Below, piece after piece: positions 27,771 to 36,783 of a stretch of 64,000 nucleotides of DNA. The notes under the pieces were generated by a model. That model was not told the DNA's origin, did no database searches, and worked only from the letters and a program-made list of their open reading frames with translations. The number at the start of each line of letters is the position of its first letter. The stretch's first letter is position 1. The stretch is from Streptomyces ipomoeae 91-03 (GTDB taxonomy: Bacteria; Actinomycetota; Actinomycetes; Streptomycetales; Streptomycetaceae): assembly GCF_000317595.1 (NCBI RefSeq), contig NZ_AEJC01000665.1, positions 1 through 64,000 of the forward strand. Direction: 5' to 3'. The translations under genes were made by a program, and so were the position numbers.

Positions 27771-30040
27771 ACACCTCGGGCGTCACACTGCGTCTGCTCG
27801 ACAAGGCCGACAAGGAGATCCTCAAGCTCCCCCGCACGGTCAAGGGCGCGTTCTTCGACTTCCAGCACAAGTTCCGGAGCAACCCGCACACCACCGGGCT
27901 CAAGCTTCAGCAACTCAAGGGCGACAGCAGGCTCTGGTCGGCGCGCGTCAACGACGAGTACCGGGCGCTGCTGCTGCGGCTCGCCGACGACGACTGGCTG
28001 ATCGTCTCCGTCAAGCACCGCAAGGACGTCTACAACCGGCTGTCGTACGGCGTCAACCAGGTCACCGGCGGCATCGAGTACGTGGACCTGGAGGTGGTCG
28101 AGGACAGCGTCCTGCGCAGACTCCCCACCCCGCCCGCACCGGCCCCGACGACCACCGAGGCGCCCACGCCCGCCCAGCCGGAGCCGGCCCGGCCGCTGTT
28201 CGCCGACTGGTCCGACCAGCAGTTGTCGGACCTCGGTGTCGCCGAACCACTGCTGCCGGTCATCCGCACCCTCGCCACCGAGGACCAACTGCTCGGACTG
28301 GTCGAGTACGCACCGCAGCTCACCGGCGAAGTGCTGCTCGCCCTGTTCGACGGGGCGTCGTACGACGACGTACTGGACCAGGTGACCCGGCCGGTGGCCG
28401 CCACCGAGCCGGTCGACCCGGACGACTTCGAGGCCGCCGCACAGCGCCCGGCCACAGTCGTCACCACCACGGACGACGCACTGCGCGAGGCATTGGAGAG
28501 TGGCGACTTCGGCCGCTGGAAGGTCTTCCTCCACCCCACCCAGGCCAAACTGGTCGAACGGCGCTACAACGGCCCCGCCCGGGTGGGCGGCGGCCCCGGC
28601 ACCGGCAAGACCATCGTCGCCCTGCACCGGGTGCGGCATCTCGTACGGCAGCTCCCCCCGGGCCGCGACAAGCCCGTCCTGCTGACCACGTACAACAAGA
28701 ACCTCGCCGCCGACCTGCGCTCCCGGCTGCTGGAACTGGGGGGCGAGGAACTGCTGAGCCGGGTCGAGGTGAGCCACGTCGACCAGCTGGCGCTGCGCAT
28801 CGTCCGCGAGGCCGAACCGGGCAACGGGAAACAGGCCATCGACGACAGTCAGGCCGTACGCGAATGGCGCGCACTGCTCGACGAGTTGGGAGAGGACGGC
28901 TGGGACCCGGAGTTCCTGCACGACGAGTGGACGCAGGTCATCCTCGGCCAGGCCGTCGGGACCCGCACCGACTACTTCCGTGCCCGGCGCGCCGGACGCG
29001 GCAGGAACATCGGCCGCGCCGAGCGCGCCGAGATCTGGCAGCTGGCCGAGCGCTTCGCACAGCGGCTCGACCGGCTCGGGCGGCAGACGTGGGACCAGGT
29101 GGCGGAACGTGCCGCGCGGCTGGAAATGGGCCGGGAGCAGCGCATCCAGAACATCGCCCGGCAGCGGGAGGAGGCGGGCGGCCTCGACAACGTCCACCTC
29201 CAGGACGGCTCCGGAGGCTGGCTGCGCCACCGGTACCGGCACATCGTGGTGGACGAGGCTCAGGATCTCCGCCCCGCTCACTGGAAGATGCTGCGCGCGA
29301 TGGCTCCTCGCGGCGCCGACGACCTGTTCCTGGTCGGCGACACCCACCAGCGCATCTACAAGAATCAGGTGACGCTGGGCAGCCTGGGCATCAACATCCG
29401 GGGCCGGTCCTCGAAACTGAGCCTCAGCTACCGGACGACACGACAGATCCTGCGCTCCGCCCTCGGCGTGCTGGGCGAGACGAAGTACGACGATCTCGAC
29501 GGCAGCGAGGAAACGCTGGCCGGCTACCGGTCAGTGCTCAGCGGAGGGCGGCCGGCCGGACACGCGTTCCCGGACTGGATCGCCGAACGGGAAGGCGTGG
29601 CCATGCTCATCAAGGAGTGGGACGCCGACACGGACATGACCATTCCGCACGAGCAGATCGCGATCTGTGTACCGACGAACCAGATGGCGGCCGAGATGGC
29701 CTACACGCTCAAACTGCACGGCATCGACTCGGTGGAAATCCGTTCCGATGGCCCGCACGGCTCCACCGGCGTGCACATCGGCACGATGTTCCGGTTCAAG
29801 GGGCTGGAGTACCAGCGAATGATCATCTCGGGCGTCGCGGACGGCCTCGTGCCCCGCGAGGCCGTCAACAGGCTGCGTGATACGGACCCGGTCCGATACC
29901 GGCACGAGATCCAACGGGCGCGGTCCCTGCTGTTTGTGGCGGCGACGCGGGCACGCGACAGCGTCGACGTGTTCTGGCACGGAAAACCCAGCCCATTCCT
30001 CGACGGGTCGTGGGTGGCCGCGGGCCCTGCTGTGAACTGA
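27767..30040 (+). CDS. RelE-like domain fused to a UvrD/Rep helicase
   Basis: The 757-residue protein starts at ATG 27767, overlapping the previous stop (ATGA). Residues 1-90 resemble a RelE/ParE toxin fold (LLDKADKEILKLP, GLKLQQLKGDSRLWSARV, DEYRALL, VKHRKDVYNRL). Residues about 90-260 are a linker with Pro-rich and helical parts. The UvrD-type superfamily 1 helicase follows: GGGPGTGKT (Lys281), VVDEAQD (Asp496), GDTHQRIY near 525, LSYRTTRQI near 548, FRFKGLEYQR near 675 and FVAATRAR near 723. Such fusions are common in actinomycetes and travel with large DUF1998 helicases. The RelE part could bind RNA or ribosomes or serve as a docking fold; its activity is unproven. The two genes form one operon. 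Confidence 0.87.
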   Translation: MNTSGVTLRLLDKADKEILKLPRTVKGAFFDFQHKFRSNPHTTGLKLQQLKGDSRLWSARVNDEYRALLLRLADDDWLIVSVKHRKDVYNRLSYGVNQVTGGIEYVDLEVVEDSVLRRLPTPPAPAPTTTEAPTPAQPEPARPLFADWSDQQLSDLGVAEPLLPVIRTLATEDQLLGLVEYAPQLTGEVLLALFDGASYDDVLDQVTRPVAATEPVDPDDFEAAAQRPATVVTTTDDALREALESGDFGRWKVFLHPTQAKLVERRYNGPARVGGGPGTGKTIVALHRVRHLVRQLPPGRDKPVLLTTYNKNLAADLRSRLLELGGEELLSRVEVSHVDQLALRIVREAEPGNGKQAIDDSQAVREWRALLDELGEDGWDPEFLHDEWTQVILGQAVGTRTDYFRARRAGRGRNIGRAERAEIWQLAERFAQRLDRLGRQTWDQVAERAARLEMGREQRIQNIARQREEAGGLDNVHLQDGSGGWLRHRYRHIVVDEAQDLRPAHWKMLRAMAPRGADDLFLVGDTHQRIYKNQVTLGSLGINIRGRSSKLSLSYRTTRQILRSALGVLGETKYDDLDGSEETLAGYRSVLSGGRPAGHAFPDWIAEREGVAMLIKEWDADTDMTIPHEQIAICVPTNQMAAEMAYTLKLHGIDSVEIRSDGPHGSTGVHIGTMFRFKGLEYQRMIISGVADGLVPREAVNRLRDTDPVRYRHEIQRARSLLFVAATRARDSVDVFWHGKPSPFLDGSWVAAGPAVN

Positions 30041-30466
30041 CGCTCTCGCCGGCCTCCCTCGGTGGTCCGGCATGAAGGCACCTGGGCGTGCAGCGCCAGC
30101 CGCCGGGGGGCGTGCCTGGTTGGGTGCCAGAGGCGACGGCCCGTATTCCATCGTGCGGCGAGACAGGTGTCGGTGTTGTCGGCATCGGCATGGCCCCGGC
30201 CCCATACCCGGTTCGCAGGTTCCGCAGGCCGGCTGTGCTCGGACGCCCATGTGCGTCGCCCCCCAATCCGGCGCCGAACCTCCATCCGGCCGAACCGCCC
30301 GCTCATCCGCAGGAACAACGGCTTGAGCATCCCTGAGACCTGTCAGTTCGCCAGGCTCGAAACTACGGCTCTGACCAGGGCGGTCTGTCGGAGGAATTCC
30401 CCACCCACGCACGAGTCGCGATGCTCGGTCGGGAACGTGAGCGGGGCAGACGGAGGAGGGTGAACG
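30041..30466. other. Intergenic region after the defence island, nothing recognised
   Basis: These 426 bp follow the RelE-UvrD stop. Several open frames exist on both strands, but their compositions look like chance frames of GC-rich DNA. Possibly this is degraded coding sequence. No repeat or RNA gene was seen. Confidence 0.5.
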
Positions 30467-30769
30467 TCAGCTTTCCAGTGTCAGCACCGTCCTCAAGGCA
30501 GGGTGCATTCGACCTGGGGTGATGGTCGTAATGGTGTATTTCGCGACGTTGTTGAGGACGAAGGGGTCCTGCGCGGTGATGTGCTCGACGGTCGGGCGGT
30601 CGACGCCGTGCGCGATGATCACGCCGCCGATGGACGTGGGGACGGTCTGGCCGGAGACCAGGAAAGTGCCATCCCGGTGGTGTCGTTCCAGGTAGGCGAC
30701 GTGGCCGTGGATGAAGGGCTCTGCGGCCTGTTCCGGGGCCGTGTAGTGCAGTGACAGCAGGTGCAGCAT
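30467..30769 (-). CDS. YciI-like protein
   Basis: The 100-residue protein is a YciI/YCII-related small alpha-beta protein: LHYTAPEQAAEPFIHGHVAYLERHHRDGTFLVSGQ carries the conserved His and Asp residues, and GGVIIAHGVDRPTVEHITAQDPF matches the second half of the fold. Members are small ferredoxin-like dimers with a His-Asp pair and often accompany ECF sigma factors, but their reactions are mostly unknown. The start ATG is at 30767-30769 on the minus strand, directly downstream of an 11-bp perfect inverted repeat. An IS256 element begins about 80 bases further upstream, so any former partner gene there has been displaced. Confidence 0.88.
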   Translation of the reverse strand: MLHLLSLHYTAPEQAAEPFIHGHVAYLERHHRDGTFLVSGQTVPTSIGGVIIAHGVDRPTVEHITAQDPFVLNNVAKYTITTITPGRMHPALRTVLTLES

Positions 30770-30771
30770 GG

Positions 30772-30803
30772 TCCTCTCCGGCTTGAGTGGTGGCCGGAGA
30801 GGA
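30772..30803. promoter_or_regulatory. Inverted repeat upstream of the yciI-like gene
   Basis: An 11-bp perfect inverted repeat (30772-30782 and 30793-30803, 10-base spacer) sits two bases upstream of the YciI-like start codon, where it would overlap the ribosome site. It may be an operator or an mRNA hairpin limiting translation. Confidence 0.45.
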
Positions 30804-30880
30804 TCATGTCACCGTGTCCCGCCCGGACGGGACGCGGTGCCCGTCGCCCGGAGGTCGGCGGCCGGCTATCGCTTTGGGAT

Positions 30881-32286
30881 GGCGTCCCGCTGTGTGGTGC
30901 AGGGGATCTCCGCGGTTGAGTGCGCGGGTTCTGCTCCCTCGGGTGCACCGTCTGCCGGTGTCTGCTCCCTGCTCAATTGGCAGGCCACCGTGCAACTGTC
31001 CGGAGTGAACGGGCAGTTCGACCCCAGGGGGTGCACGGTGGCCTTGTCCCAGCATGACCTACTTCGCCTGCTTGAGTCACTACGTTCGGCCGATGGCCTT
31101 GAACTCGTCCGCGAGGACGCCGAGCGGCTGCTGCAGGAACTGATCGAGGCCGAGGCCACCACAAAGATCGGCGCCGAGTGGGGCGAACACTCCGAGACCC
31201 GCACGACCTGGCGCAACGGCCACCGGGAGAAGACGGTGACCACACAGGCCGGCGACCTGGAACTCGCCATCCCGAAACTGCGGGCCGGGAGTTTCTTCCC
31301 GAGCCTCCTCGAGCGCCGGCGGCGCATCGACCAGGCCCTCTACGCGGTGATCATGGAGGCATACGTCCACGGCGTGTCCACCCGCTCGGTCGATGACCTG
31401 GTCAAAGCCCTCGGCTCTGACACCGGGATATCGAAGAGCGAGGTCTCCCGGATCTGCGCTGAGCTGGACGATCAACTGGACGCCTTCCGGACCCGGCCGC
31501 TGGACCACATTCGGTTCCCCTACCTGTTCCTCGACGCCACCTATGTCAAGGCCCGCGTCGACCACCGCATCATCTCGCAGGCGGCCGTCATCGCCACCGG
31601 TGTCACCCAGGACGGCGGCCGCGAGGTCGTCGGTGTCATGGTCGGCGACAGCGAGACTGAAGCGTTCTGGACCCAGTTCCTGCGTCACCTGCGCGAACGC
31701 GGCCTGAGTGGCGTCCGCCTGGTCATCTCCGACAGCCACAGCGGCCTGGTCAAAGCGATCCGCAAGGTCATGCTCGGCGCCGCCTGGCAAAGGTGCCGTG
31801 TTCACTTCGTCCGCAACGTCTTCGCCGTGATCCCGAAGGGGTCGGCGGAGATGGTCGCCGCGACGATCCGCACCGTCTTCGCCCAGCCCACCGCAGACGC
31901 GGTCCGCACCCAGCTCGACACGGTCGCCGACATGCCCGGCCGCCAGTTCCCCAAGGCCAGAGAAATGCTGCTGGAGGCGAAGGAGGACCTGACCGCGTTC
32001 GCGGACTTCCCGCACCAGCACTGGAAGAAGATCCAGTCCACCAACCCGCTGGAACGGCTGAACCGGGAGATCAAGCGCCGGACCGACGTCGTCCAGGTCT
32101 TCCCGAACCCGACCGCAGTCCTCCGCCTGGCCACCGCGGTCCTCGCCGAACTCCACGACGAATGGATCGCCTTCCCCCGCCGCTACCTCTCCAACGAGAG
32201 CATGGATGCCCTCTATCCCGACGACACGACCGTCCTGCCGGCCGCATCAAGCGACTGATCCCCTACACCACGTAAAGGGACATGAC
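30881..32286 (+). mobile_element. IS256-family insertion sequence
   Basis: The element is bounded by imperfect inverted repeats. The left one at about 30881-30908 ends GTGGTGCAGGGGATC. The right one at about 32257-32286, read on the minus strand, ends GTGGTGTAGGGGATC. It carries one complete transposase gene. The outermost bases and the target duplication could not be fixed by eye. Confidence 0.75.
31038..32258 (+). CDS. IS256-family transposase (Mutator type)
   Basis: The 406-residue protein shows the Mutator/IS256 pattern: GDLELAIPKLRAGSFFPSLLERRRRIDQAL, then LFLDATYVKAR with the first catalytic Asp, VISDSHSGL with the second, RCRVHFVRNV, and the terminal NPLERLNREIKRRT with the catalytic Glu. 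The GTG start at 31038 gives the usual family length; longer in-frame starts run into the left inverted repeat. All motifs are intact, so it may be active. It catalyses cut-and-paste or copy-out transposition of its own element. Its insertion separated the YciI-like gene from whatever lay upstream. Confidence 0.93.
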   Translation: MALSQHDLLRLLESLRSADGLELVREDAERLLQELIEAEATTKIGAEWGEHSETRTTWRNGHREKTVTTQAGDLELAIPKLRAGSFFPSLLERRRRIDQALYAVIMEAYVHGVSTRSVDDLVKALGSDTGISKSEVSRICAELDDQLDAFRTRPLDHIRFPYLFLDATYVKARVDHRIISQAAVIATGVTQDGGREVVGVMVGDSETEAFWTQFLRHLRERGLSGVRLVISDSHSGLVKAIRKVMLGAAWQRCRVHFVRNVFAVIPKGSAEMVAATIRTVFAQPTADAVRTQLDTVADMPGRQFPKAREMLLEAKEDLTAFADFPHQHWKKIQSTNPLERLNREIKRRTDVVQVFPNPTAVLRLATAVLAELHDEWIAFPRRYLSNESMDALYPDDTTVLPAASSD

Positions 32287-32318
32287 CTTCGCCCCTCACG
32301 CACACAAGCCGTACGCCG

Positions 32319-32831
32319 CTATGACGAGGGCTTGCATGACCCTGTCGCCGAGACGGTCAACATCCCTGCGTTCGGAGCCGCCTGCTCTTTGACCTCGTTC
32401 GGCACGGGCGCCACACCGGCGGTGACGGACCACTCCCCCAGATTGAGGAAGGCGGCGAACGCAGGACTCATCTCCATCAGTTCGCCGTCGAAGTGCCAGC
32501 CCCGCTCCTCCAGAAGACGGACGCCTCGCAGCAGTTCCTCTTTGGGCGGGATCTTTCGGCTGAGCGCCGTGCCATCCACGACGCAGTCGCGCTCAAGAGG
32601 GTCCTTCGCGACAACGAAACCCTCACCTACGTCTCCGAAGGCGTACCGAAGATCCCCCACCACCTGAGCCCGGGTCTTCTCTGTGGTCTCGGAGGTCGAG
32701 GAGTGCGACGCCTTCGCTCGTGTCGGCTCGGACGACGGAGTCGACGAGCCGTTCTCACTTCCTCCGCAGCCACCCCCCAACAGCCCCACCATGACCGCAC
32801 CAGTAACCGCGAAGCCAGCGTTCCTACCCAT
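32319..32831 (-). CDS. Putative lipoprotein
   Basis: The 170-residue protein begins with a lipoprotein signal: MGRN, a hydrophobic stretch, and the lipobox LGGGC near residue 22. A Ser/Thr/Glu-rich linker (about 24-55) leads to a globular part with DLRYAFGDVGEGFVVAKDPLERDCVVDGTALSRK and RLLEERGWHFDGELMEMSP. It would be anchored to the outer face of the membrane. The pattern resembles small Streptomyces lipoproteins of unknown function. It ends close to the IS256 right end (33 bases), so its 3' flank has been altered. No operon partner is evident. Confidence 0.8.
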   Translation of the reverse strand: MGRNAGFAVTGAVMVGLLGGGCGGSENGSSTPSSEPTRAKASHSSTSETTEKTRAQVVGDLRYAFGDVGEGFVVAKDPLERDCVVDGTALSRKIPPKEELLRGVRLLEERGWHFDGELMEMSPAFAAFLNLGEWSVTAGVAPVPNEVKEQAAPNAGMLTVSATGSCKPSS

Positions 32832-33244
32832 TCGCCCCCACCTCGATCAGGGCTGCCCATTGCAGCCCGCCCGGACCTGCCATCGACATCCTCAACAATG
32901 CCTGGCGGCACCGAGGAGCCTCTTGATGATGCACATGCCGGGGTGCTCGTCCGCTGCCATTGCTGTCAGCGTTGCCAGGAGCCCTGCCAAGTGCCAACTG
33001 TGCCAACTCGGCGGAGGCTCCCATGTGCGCCCCGGCGAACTCAGAAATCCCCGGCGATTCCTCCGACGACGCGCCGGGGGCGTTGTCGCCTACGGCAAGT
33101 TGCACCAGGCGTGACTATAAGTTCCTCGGCACTCCGTTCTTTGCTCAACTTGCTGCAGCGAGGAGAACCAGGCCACGGCTTCCTCCAAGCTGCGCAGCCC
33201 TTGGGAAATCTCGTTGATGATCCGCTCTGACACTCGTAAAGTAC
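32832..33244. other. Intergenic region between lipoprotein and toxin remnant, nothing recognised
   Basis: These 413 bp contain only weak open frames on both strands. The base composition falls in AT-richness toward the right, into the toxin locus. No RNA gene or repeat was seen. Confidence 0.45.
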
Positions 33245-33650
33245 TCACCTCCTCCGGGGCTTGAATAAAAAGTACGGCCTATTCCTGGCCAGCTCCGCAC
33301 AGTCTGGGCGGTTCGGATTATAGCTCTGCCAGAAATATCTACCACACCCACTCCCTTCACTGTCGCCCATTCCCCTTGGCAGTGAATTTTGACGCTGTGA
33401 CGAGCCCTGGAAGGATCGGACAGGATGCAACCCCAGTCCGATGGAGTTATGGACAAGAATCGGCGTGGCTCCAGCCAGCACCTGGTACGTTTGGAGGTCG
33501 CTGACGGTCAGAATAGAAGTCCGCGGCGCTGGGGCGGACCTTGGCGGTGGTGATCCGTACGTGGTCGTCGGCAGCGGTGTCGAGAACGTAACCGGGCTTG
33601 AGTTTATCGGCCCGCACCCAGTGGTGGGTCACGTCGTCCGCAGCTCATAG
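33245..33650 (-). pseudogene. Displaced HINT-toxin cassette remnant, frameshifted
   Basis: Read on the minus strand, the first frame gives HHWVRADKLKPGYVLDTAADDHVRITTAKV, the middle of a pretoxin HINT domain. A frameshift near 33510-33520 moves the rest to another frame, LTVSDLQTYQVLAGATPILVHNS, which is the HINT C-terminus with its terminal His-Asn. About 60 residues follow (GLGLHPVRSF to KPRRR), the end of a different toxin tip. The intact counterpart LTVEGLHTYYVLAGDSPVLVHN is in the RHS gene just upstream. No RHS part precedes this copy, so it is an orphan cassette. Base composition is clearly more AT-rich than the surroundings. Confidence 0.75.
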
Positions 33651-33777
33651 AACAGAAGGACCACCACCAGGCACGATATCGGCAAGACGCTTAAACGAGC
33701 CAAGTCCCTCACCGAGCACATCCGAATGAAGAGTTTCAGATCAAGCTAAGAGAGTGATCGGGTCTGGGAACAGACTT

Positions 33778-34158
33778 TCACTGCACCTCCTTGAGCACCA
33801 CAGCAGTGCTGGCAAGCACACTGAGCTGCACAGGCCCAGCCGCACGGACCCAAATGAGGGGCCGATCGATCCACTTACGCACTCGATCGAAATGAAGTCC
33901 TTCCGGCCAAGCAGCGCCTGTCGGCAGGAGAACCGAAGCCTGCAGTTCGCAGAGCGGCCCTGCCGGAACGCCCGCATCCCTGCCCATCTCGAAATACGTC
34001 ACCTCCCGCAACGAAATCGTCATATCCGGCTTTTCAGGACCCCAGCGAAGTGAGATATCCAGCATATCTCCGTCATCCACGACCGCCATCGAGAGAGCGC
34101 CTATGCTGTACCCTTCGCACGACTCAATGACGCGACATACTTTTTCCAATTCATTCAT
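33778..34158 (-). CDS. Probable immunity protein of the RHS toxin
   Basis: The 126-residue acidic protein starts at ATG 34156-34158, overlapping the stop of the RHS-toxin frame, the standard position of an immunity gene. It has no signal or membrane segment, so it would neutralise a toxin in the cytoplasm. Segments such as LDISLRWGPEKPDMTISLREVTYFEMGR and PLIWVRAAGPVQLSVLASTAVVL suggest an alpha-beta fold. No named immunity family was recognised. Its codons are more A/T-rich than average for this genome, in line with horizontal acquisition together with the toxin tip. The role rests on position. Confidence 0.65.
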   Translation of the reverse strand: MNELEKVCRVIESCEGYSIGALSMAVVDDGDMLDISLRWGPEKPDMTISLREVTYFEMGRDAGVPAGPLCELQASVLLPTGAAWPEGLHFDRVRKWIDRPLIWVRAAGPVQLSVLASTAVVLKEVQ

Positions 34159-36661
34159 CTGCGCACCATCTCCACTTTCGGATCGTGGTGTTGAGTAACA
34201 TTTCCTCTAGGGTCAAGCCTCGGATGAAATGATTTACCTTGACCCGACGACGGACGCGTCTTCGGCGCAAGCATCATAACTTCTCCGTCCGGCCGGATAT
34301 ACACCTCGCTGCCGTCCTCGTGGCGGTATCTGATATAACCACTCTCCGACTCGCTGTGGAGCGTGAATCCCTTCCCTTCGAGTTCAGCCCGGGCTTCATC
34401 AAGCGTCTTCCCGTTCATATTGGGCAGCCCACCTGCCGCACAGGACGCATTGTGGACCAGAACCGGGCTATCGCCCGCCAGCACATAGTACGTGTGCAGG
34501 CCCTCGACCGTGAGGTTGTAGGTCCGAGCGTGCTGAATAAACGGGCTGTTGCCCATGACGACGACAGTGTCCCCGTCAGCGGCAAGCACCTCGTCGCCAA
34601 CCTCGATGTCCTCAATGTCACGAGTGTCGCCGTCTGCCATGAGGACATCGATGCCTGCGAGGAAGCATTTGCATCCTTCGCTGGTGCCGCGATTTCCTCG
34701 TGATCCGGTACCGGTGGATGCTCTGCCTCCGACACCTCCCTCTGACATCCCAGCAATCACATTACTGCCAGCCCAGTTGTAGAAGAACTCCTTCTTCGAC
34801 GGGCAGCCGGTGGCGTCGCAGGCATTGAGAAGTGCCTTGTTTATATCGCTGAGCACATAGGCGACGTCCTGGTGCTCCGCATAGAAGTCGATACCGTAGA
34901 TCGTCAGGCTTTCCAGGTGGCTGTAGAAGTGCTCGATGAACTTCCCGGTACCTGACCACTCCGCCGGGACGTAAACACCCGGAAGCAGGTTTACGAGGCC
35001 GTCATCATCGAGGTCTGTTTTAGAGTTACCCTCGTCCTTCCAGGTGATAGGAGACGGCGGCGGCACATTGGTGTTCGACTTACCAGGGTTTACGACGCCG
35101 TCTCCGTTGGAGTCGTTCTTGGGGCACGGAACGTCATGCCCCGGGCCGCAGGCAATCCTCCGCCCATCCGGATCGGAGAAGGTGGCCGGGTTCTGCATGC
35201 CGTAGCTGTAGCCATTCAGCGTCTGATGCAGGTCGAGCTGAAGCAGAGGGTCGACGCTGATGAATTGACCCGCGCTCGGGTCGTATTCGCGTGCCCCGAT
35301 GTGTGTCAGGCCGGTCTCGGTGTCAGTCGACATTCCGAGGAATGCCTTGTCGTCCGGCCAGACACCAGTGGCCCCACCCCTGCTCGCGCCGAACGGAGTG
35401 CTGTACCGCTTGCTCAGGGTCTGGTTGGAGTCGCCGGAGATGGCGATCGAGCTGGTGCCGTGGGGTCGGAAGCGAGGAAGCTGAGCTTCTCGACGCCGGA
35501 TTCGTTGGTACGCAGGGCGACGGTGGCACCAGCCACGCTGTAGTAGCGGTTGGCCCACTTCTTGCCGGTCTTGAGGTGGACTTCTGTGGCACCGAGGTAG
35601 AGGACTGTTTCGCCGTCGGTGGCGTTGTCTCGGCGGATGAGGAGTTCGCCGTCGGCATCGTAGAGATAGCTGGTGGCGGTCGCCGCCTCGTCATCGGTGA
35701 GGCGGGTGAGTTTTCCTTCCGCGTTCCAGTCGAGGGTCTGCGTGGCGGTGGACTCGACGCTCTTGACACGGTGCTCAGCGTTGCCAGTGTCGTCGTACCG
35801 GTACTGCTCTGTGAGCCCGGTGCAGGTGCCGGTGGTCGTGGTGGCGGTCAGCGCGTGCGGGCGGGCTGTGTCGTAGCAGTAGGTCCTGGTGACCGGTGTG
35901 CCGGTGTTTCGCTTCTCCGTCTTGCGCTGGCCGGATGCCGTGTAGGTGTAGCTCGTCCAGTAGGGAGCGGGGCCGCCGAGGTTGGCTTTGGTACGGCCGG
36001 AAGTTGAGCAGTCGGCTGTCTTGGGCGTCCAGGCCTCGGTGAGACGGCGGTAGGCGTCGTAGGCGAAGCACTGGTTGTCGGTGCCGGTGCCGACGATGGC
36101 GCTGTCGGTGGCGGCGGTGACGTTGCCGGCCTGGTCGTAGCTGTACGTCAGGTCCTGCACCGGGCCACGGGTCTGGTCATCGACGGCTGCTTCCGTCAGT
36201 CGCCCGGTGCCCTTCTCGTAGGTGTTGGTGAGGAACACTCGCTTGGTGCCCGAGGCGCTGGAGGTGCCGAGTTGGAGCTGGGCAACCTGGCCCAGCGCGG
36301 TGTAGTCGGCGGCGAGCAGATAGCCGGAAGCCCCGGAAAGCTCACTGGGCAAGCCGGCACTGTTGTAGCGGTGGGTGAGGGTTTCGGCCGCCAGTCCCCC
36401 GGCAGCGGGTTCCTTGGCGGTGTTCACCGTGCCGTCAAGACGATAGGTCGTCTCGTAGGTCGTGGTGGCCGCGATCGCCTCCGAGGTCACCAGCGGGTCG
36501 TCGGAAGGCAGTACCAGACTCGTGCTGGTGGGGCGCCCGAGTACGTCGTAGGCGTTGACCTGCTTGGTGTAAGCCTTGCCCGTAGCCCCCGCTCCGTTCT
36601 CGTAGTGGATGGACGCGGCTTCGGCATCGAAACCGCCGCCCACCACAAAAGGCCAGTTCAC
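34155..36661 (-). pseudogene. RHS-repeat protein with HINT domain and toxin tip, frameshifted and 5'-truncated
   Basis: Two frames form one gene. The first (36661 down to about 35466) carries YD/RHS repeats (TYSYDQAGNVTAATD, YDAYRRLTEAW, LDWNAEGKLTRLTDD) up to VEKLSFLASD. The second continues HGTSSIAISGD, GLTHIGAREYDPSAGQFISVDPLL (the RHS core end), a HINT domain from CFLAGIDVLMADGDT to SPVLVHN, and a toxin tip of about 95 residues with GFTLHSESESGYIRYRHEDGSEVYIRPDG. The break is a single missing base in a run of four G (35462-35465) where five are needed. This may be a real mutation or a sequencing error. The N-terminus expected of RHS proteins (secretion region and most repeats) is missing; homology starts near 36640, beside a tRNA fragment. 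An immunity gene follows. The toxin activity is not recognised. Confidence 0.82.
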
Positions 36662-36746
36662 GTGCCTGTGAGATCAAATCCGGATGCGCGCTCCTCTCCT
36701 CGACGGCCACCCATAAGCCGACCAACCGTCAGGAGTTCAACACAAA

Positions 36747-36777
36747 AGACCAGGTCAGAGCACGTCTGACCTGGTCT
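36747..36777 (-). terminator. Rho-independent terminator of the tRNA-Thr fragment
   Basis: A perfect 12-bp stem (36747-36758 with 36766-36777) has a 7-base loop. On the minus strand it is followed by TTTTGTGTTG. It lies just downstream of the tRNA-Thr 3' fragment, in the position of a tRNA terminator. Confidence 0.75.
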
Positions 36778-36783
36778 CGGATA

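Noticed and set aside
30062-30463. A 133-codon frame after the RelE-UvrD gene
   Set aside because: No ribosome site, Arg/Pro-rich chance composition, and an overlapping frame on the other strand looks no better.
32824-33105. A 93-codon minus-strand frame next to the lipoprotein gene
   Set aside because: No recognisable domain, and its end overlaps the lipoprotein start region; not supportable as a gene.
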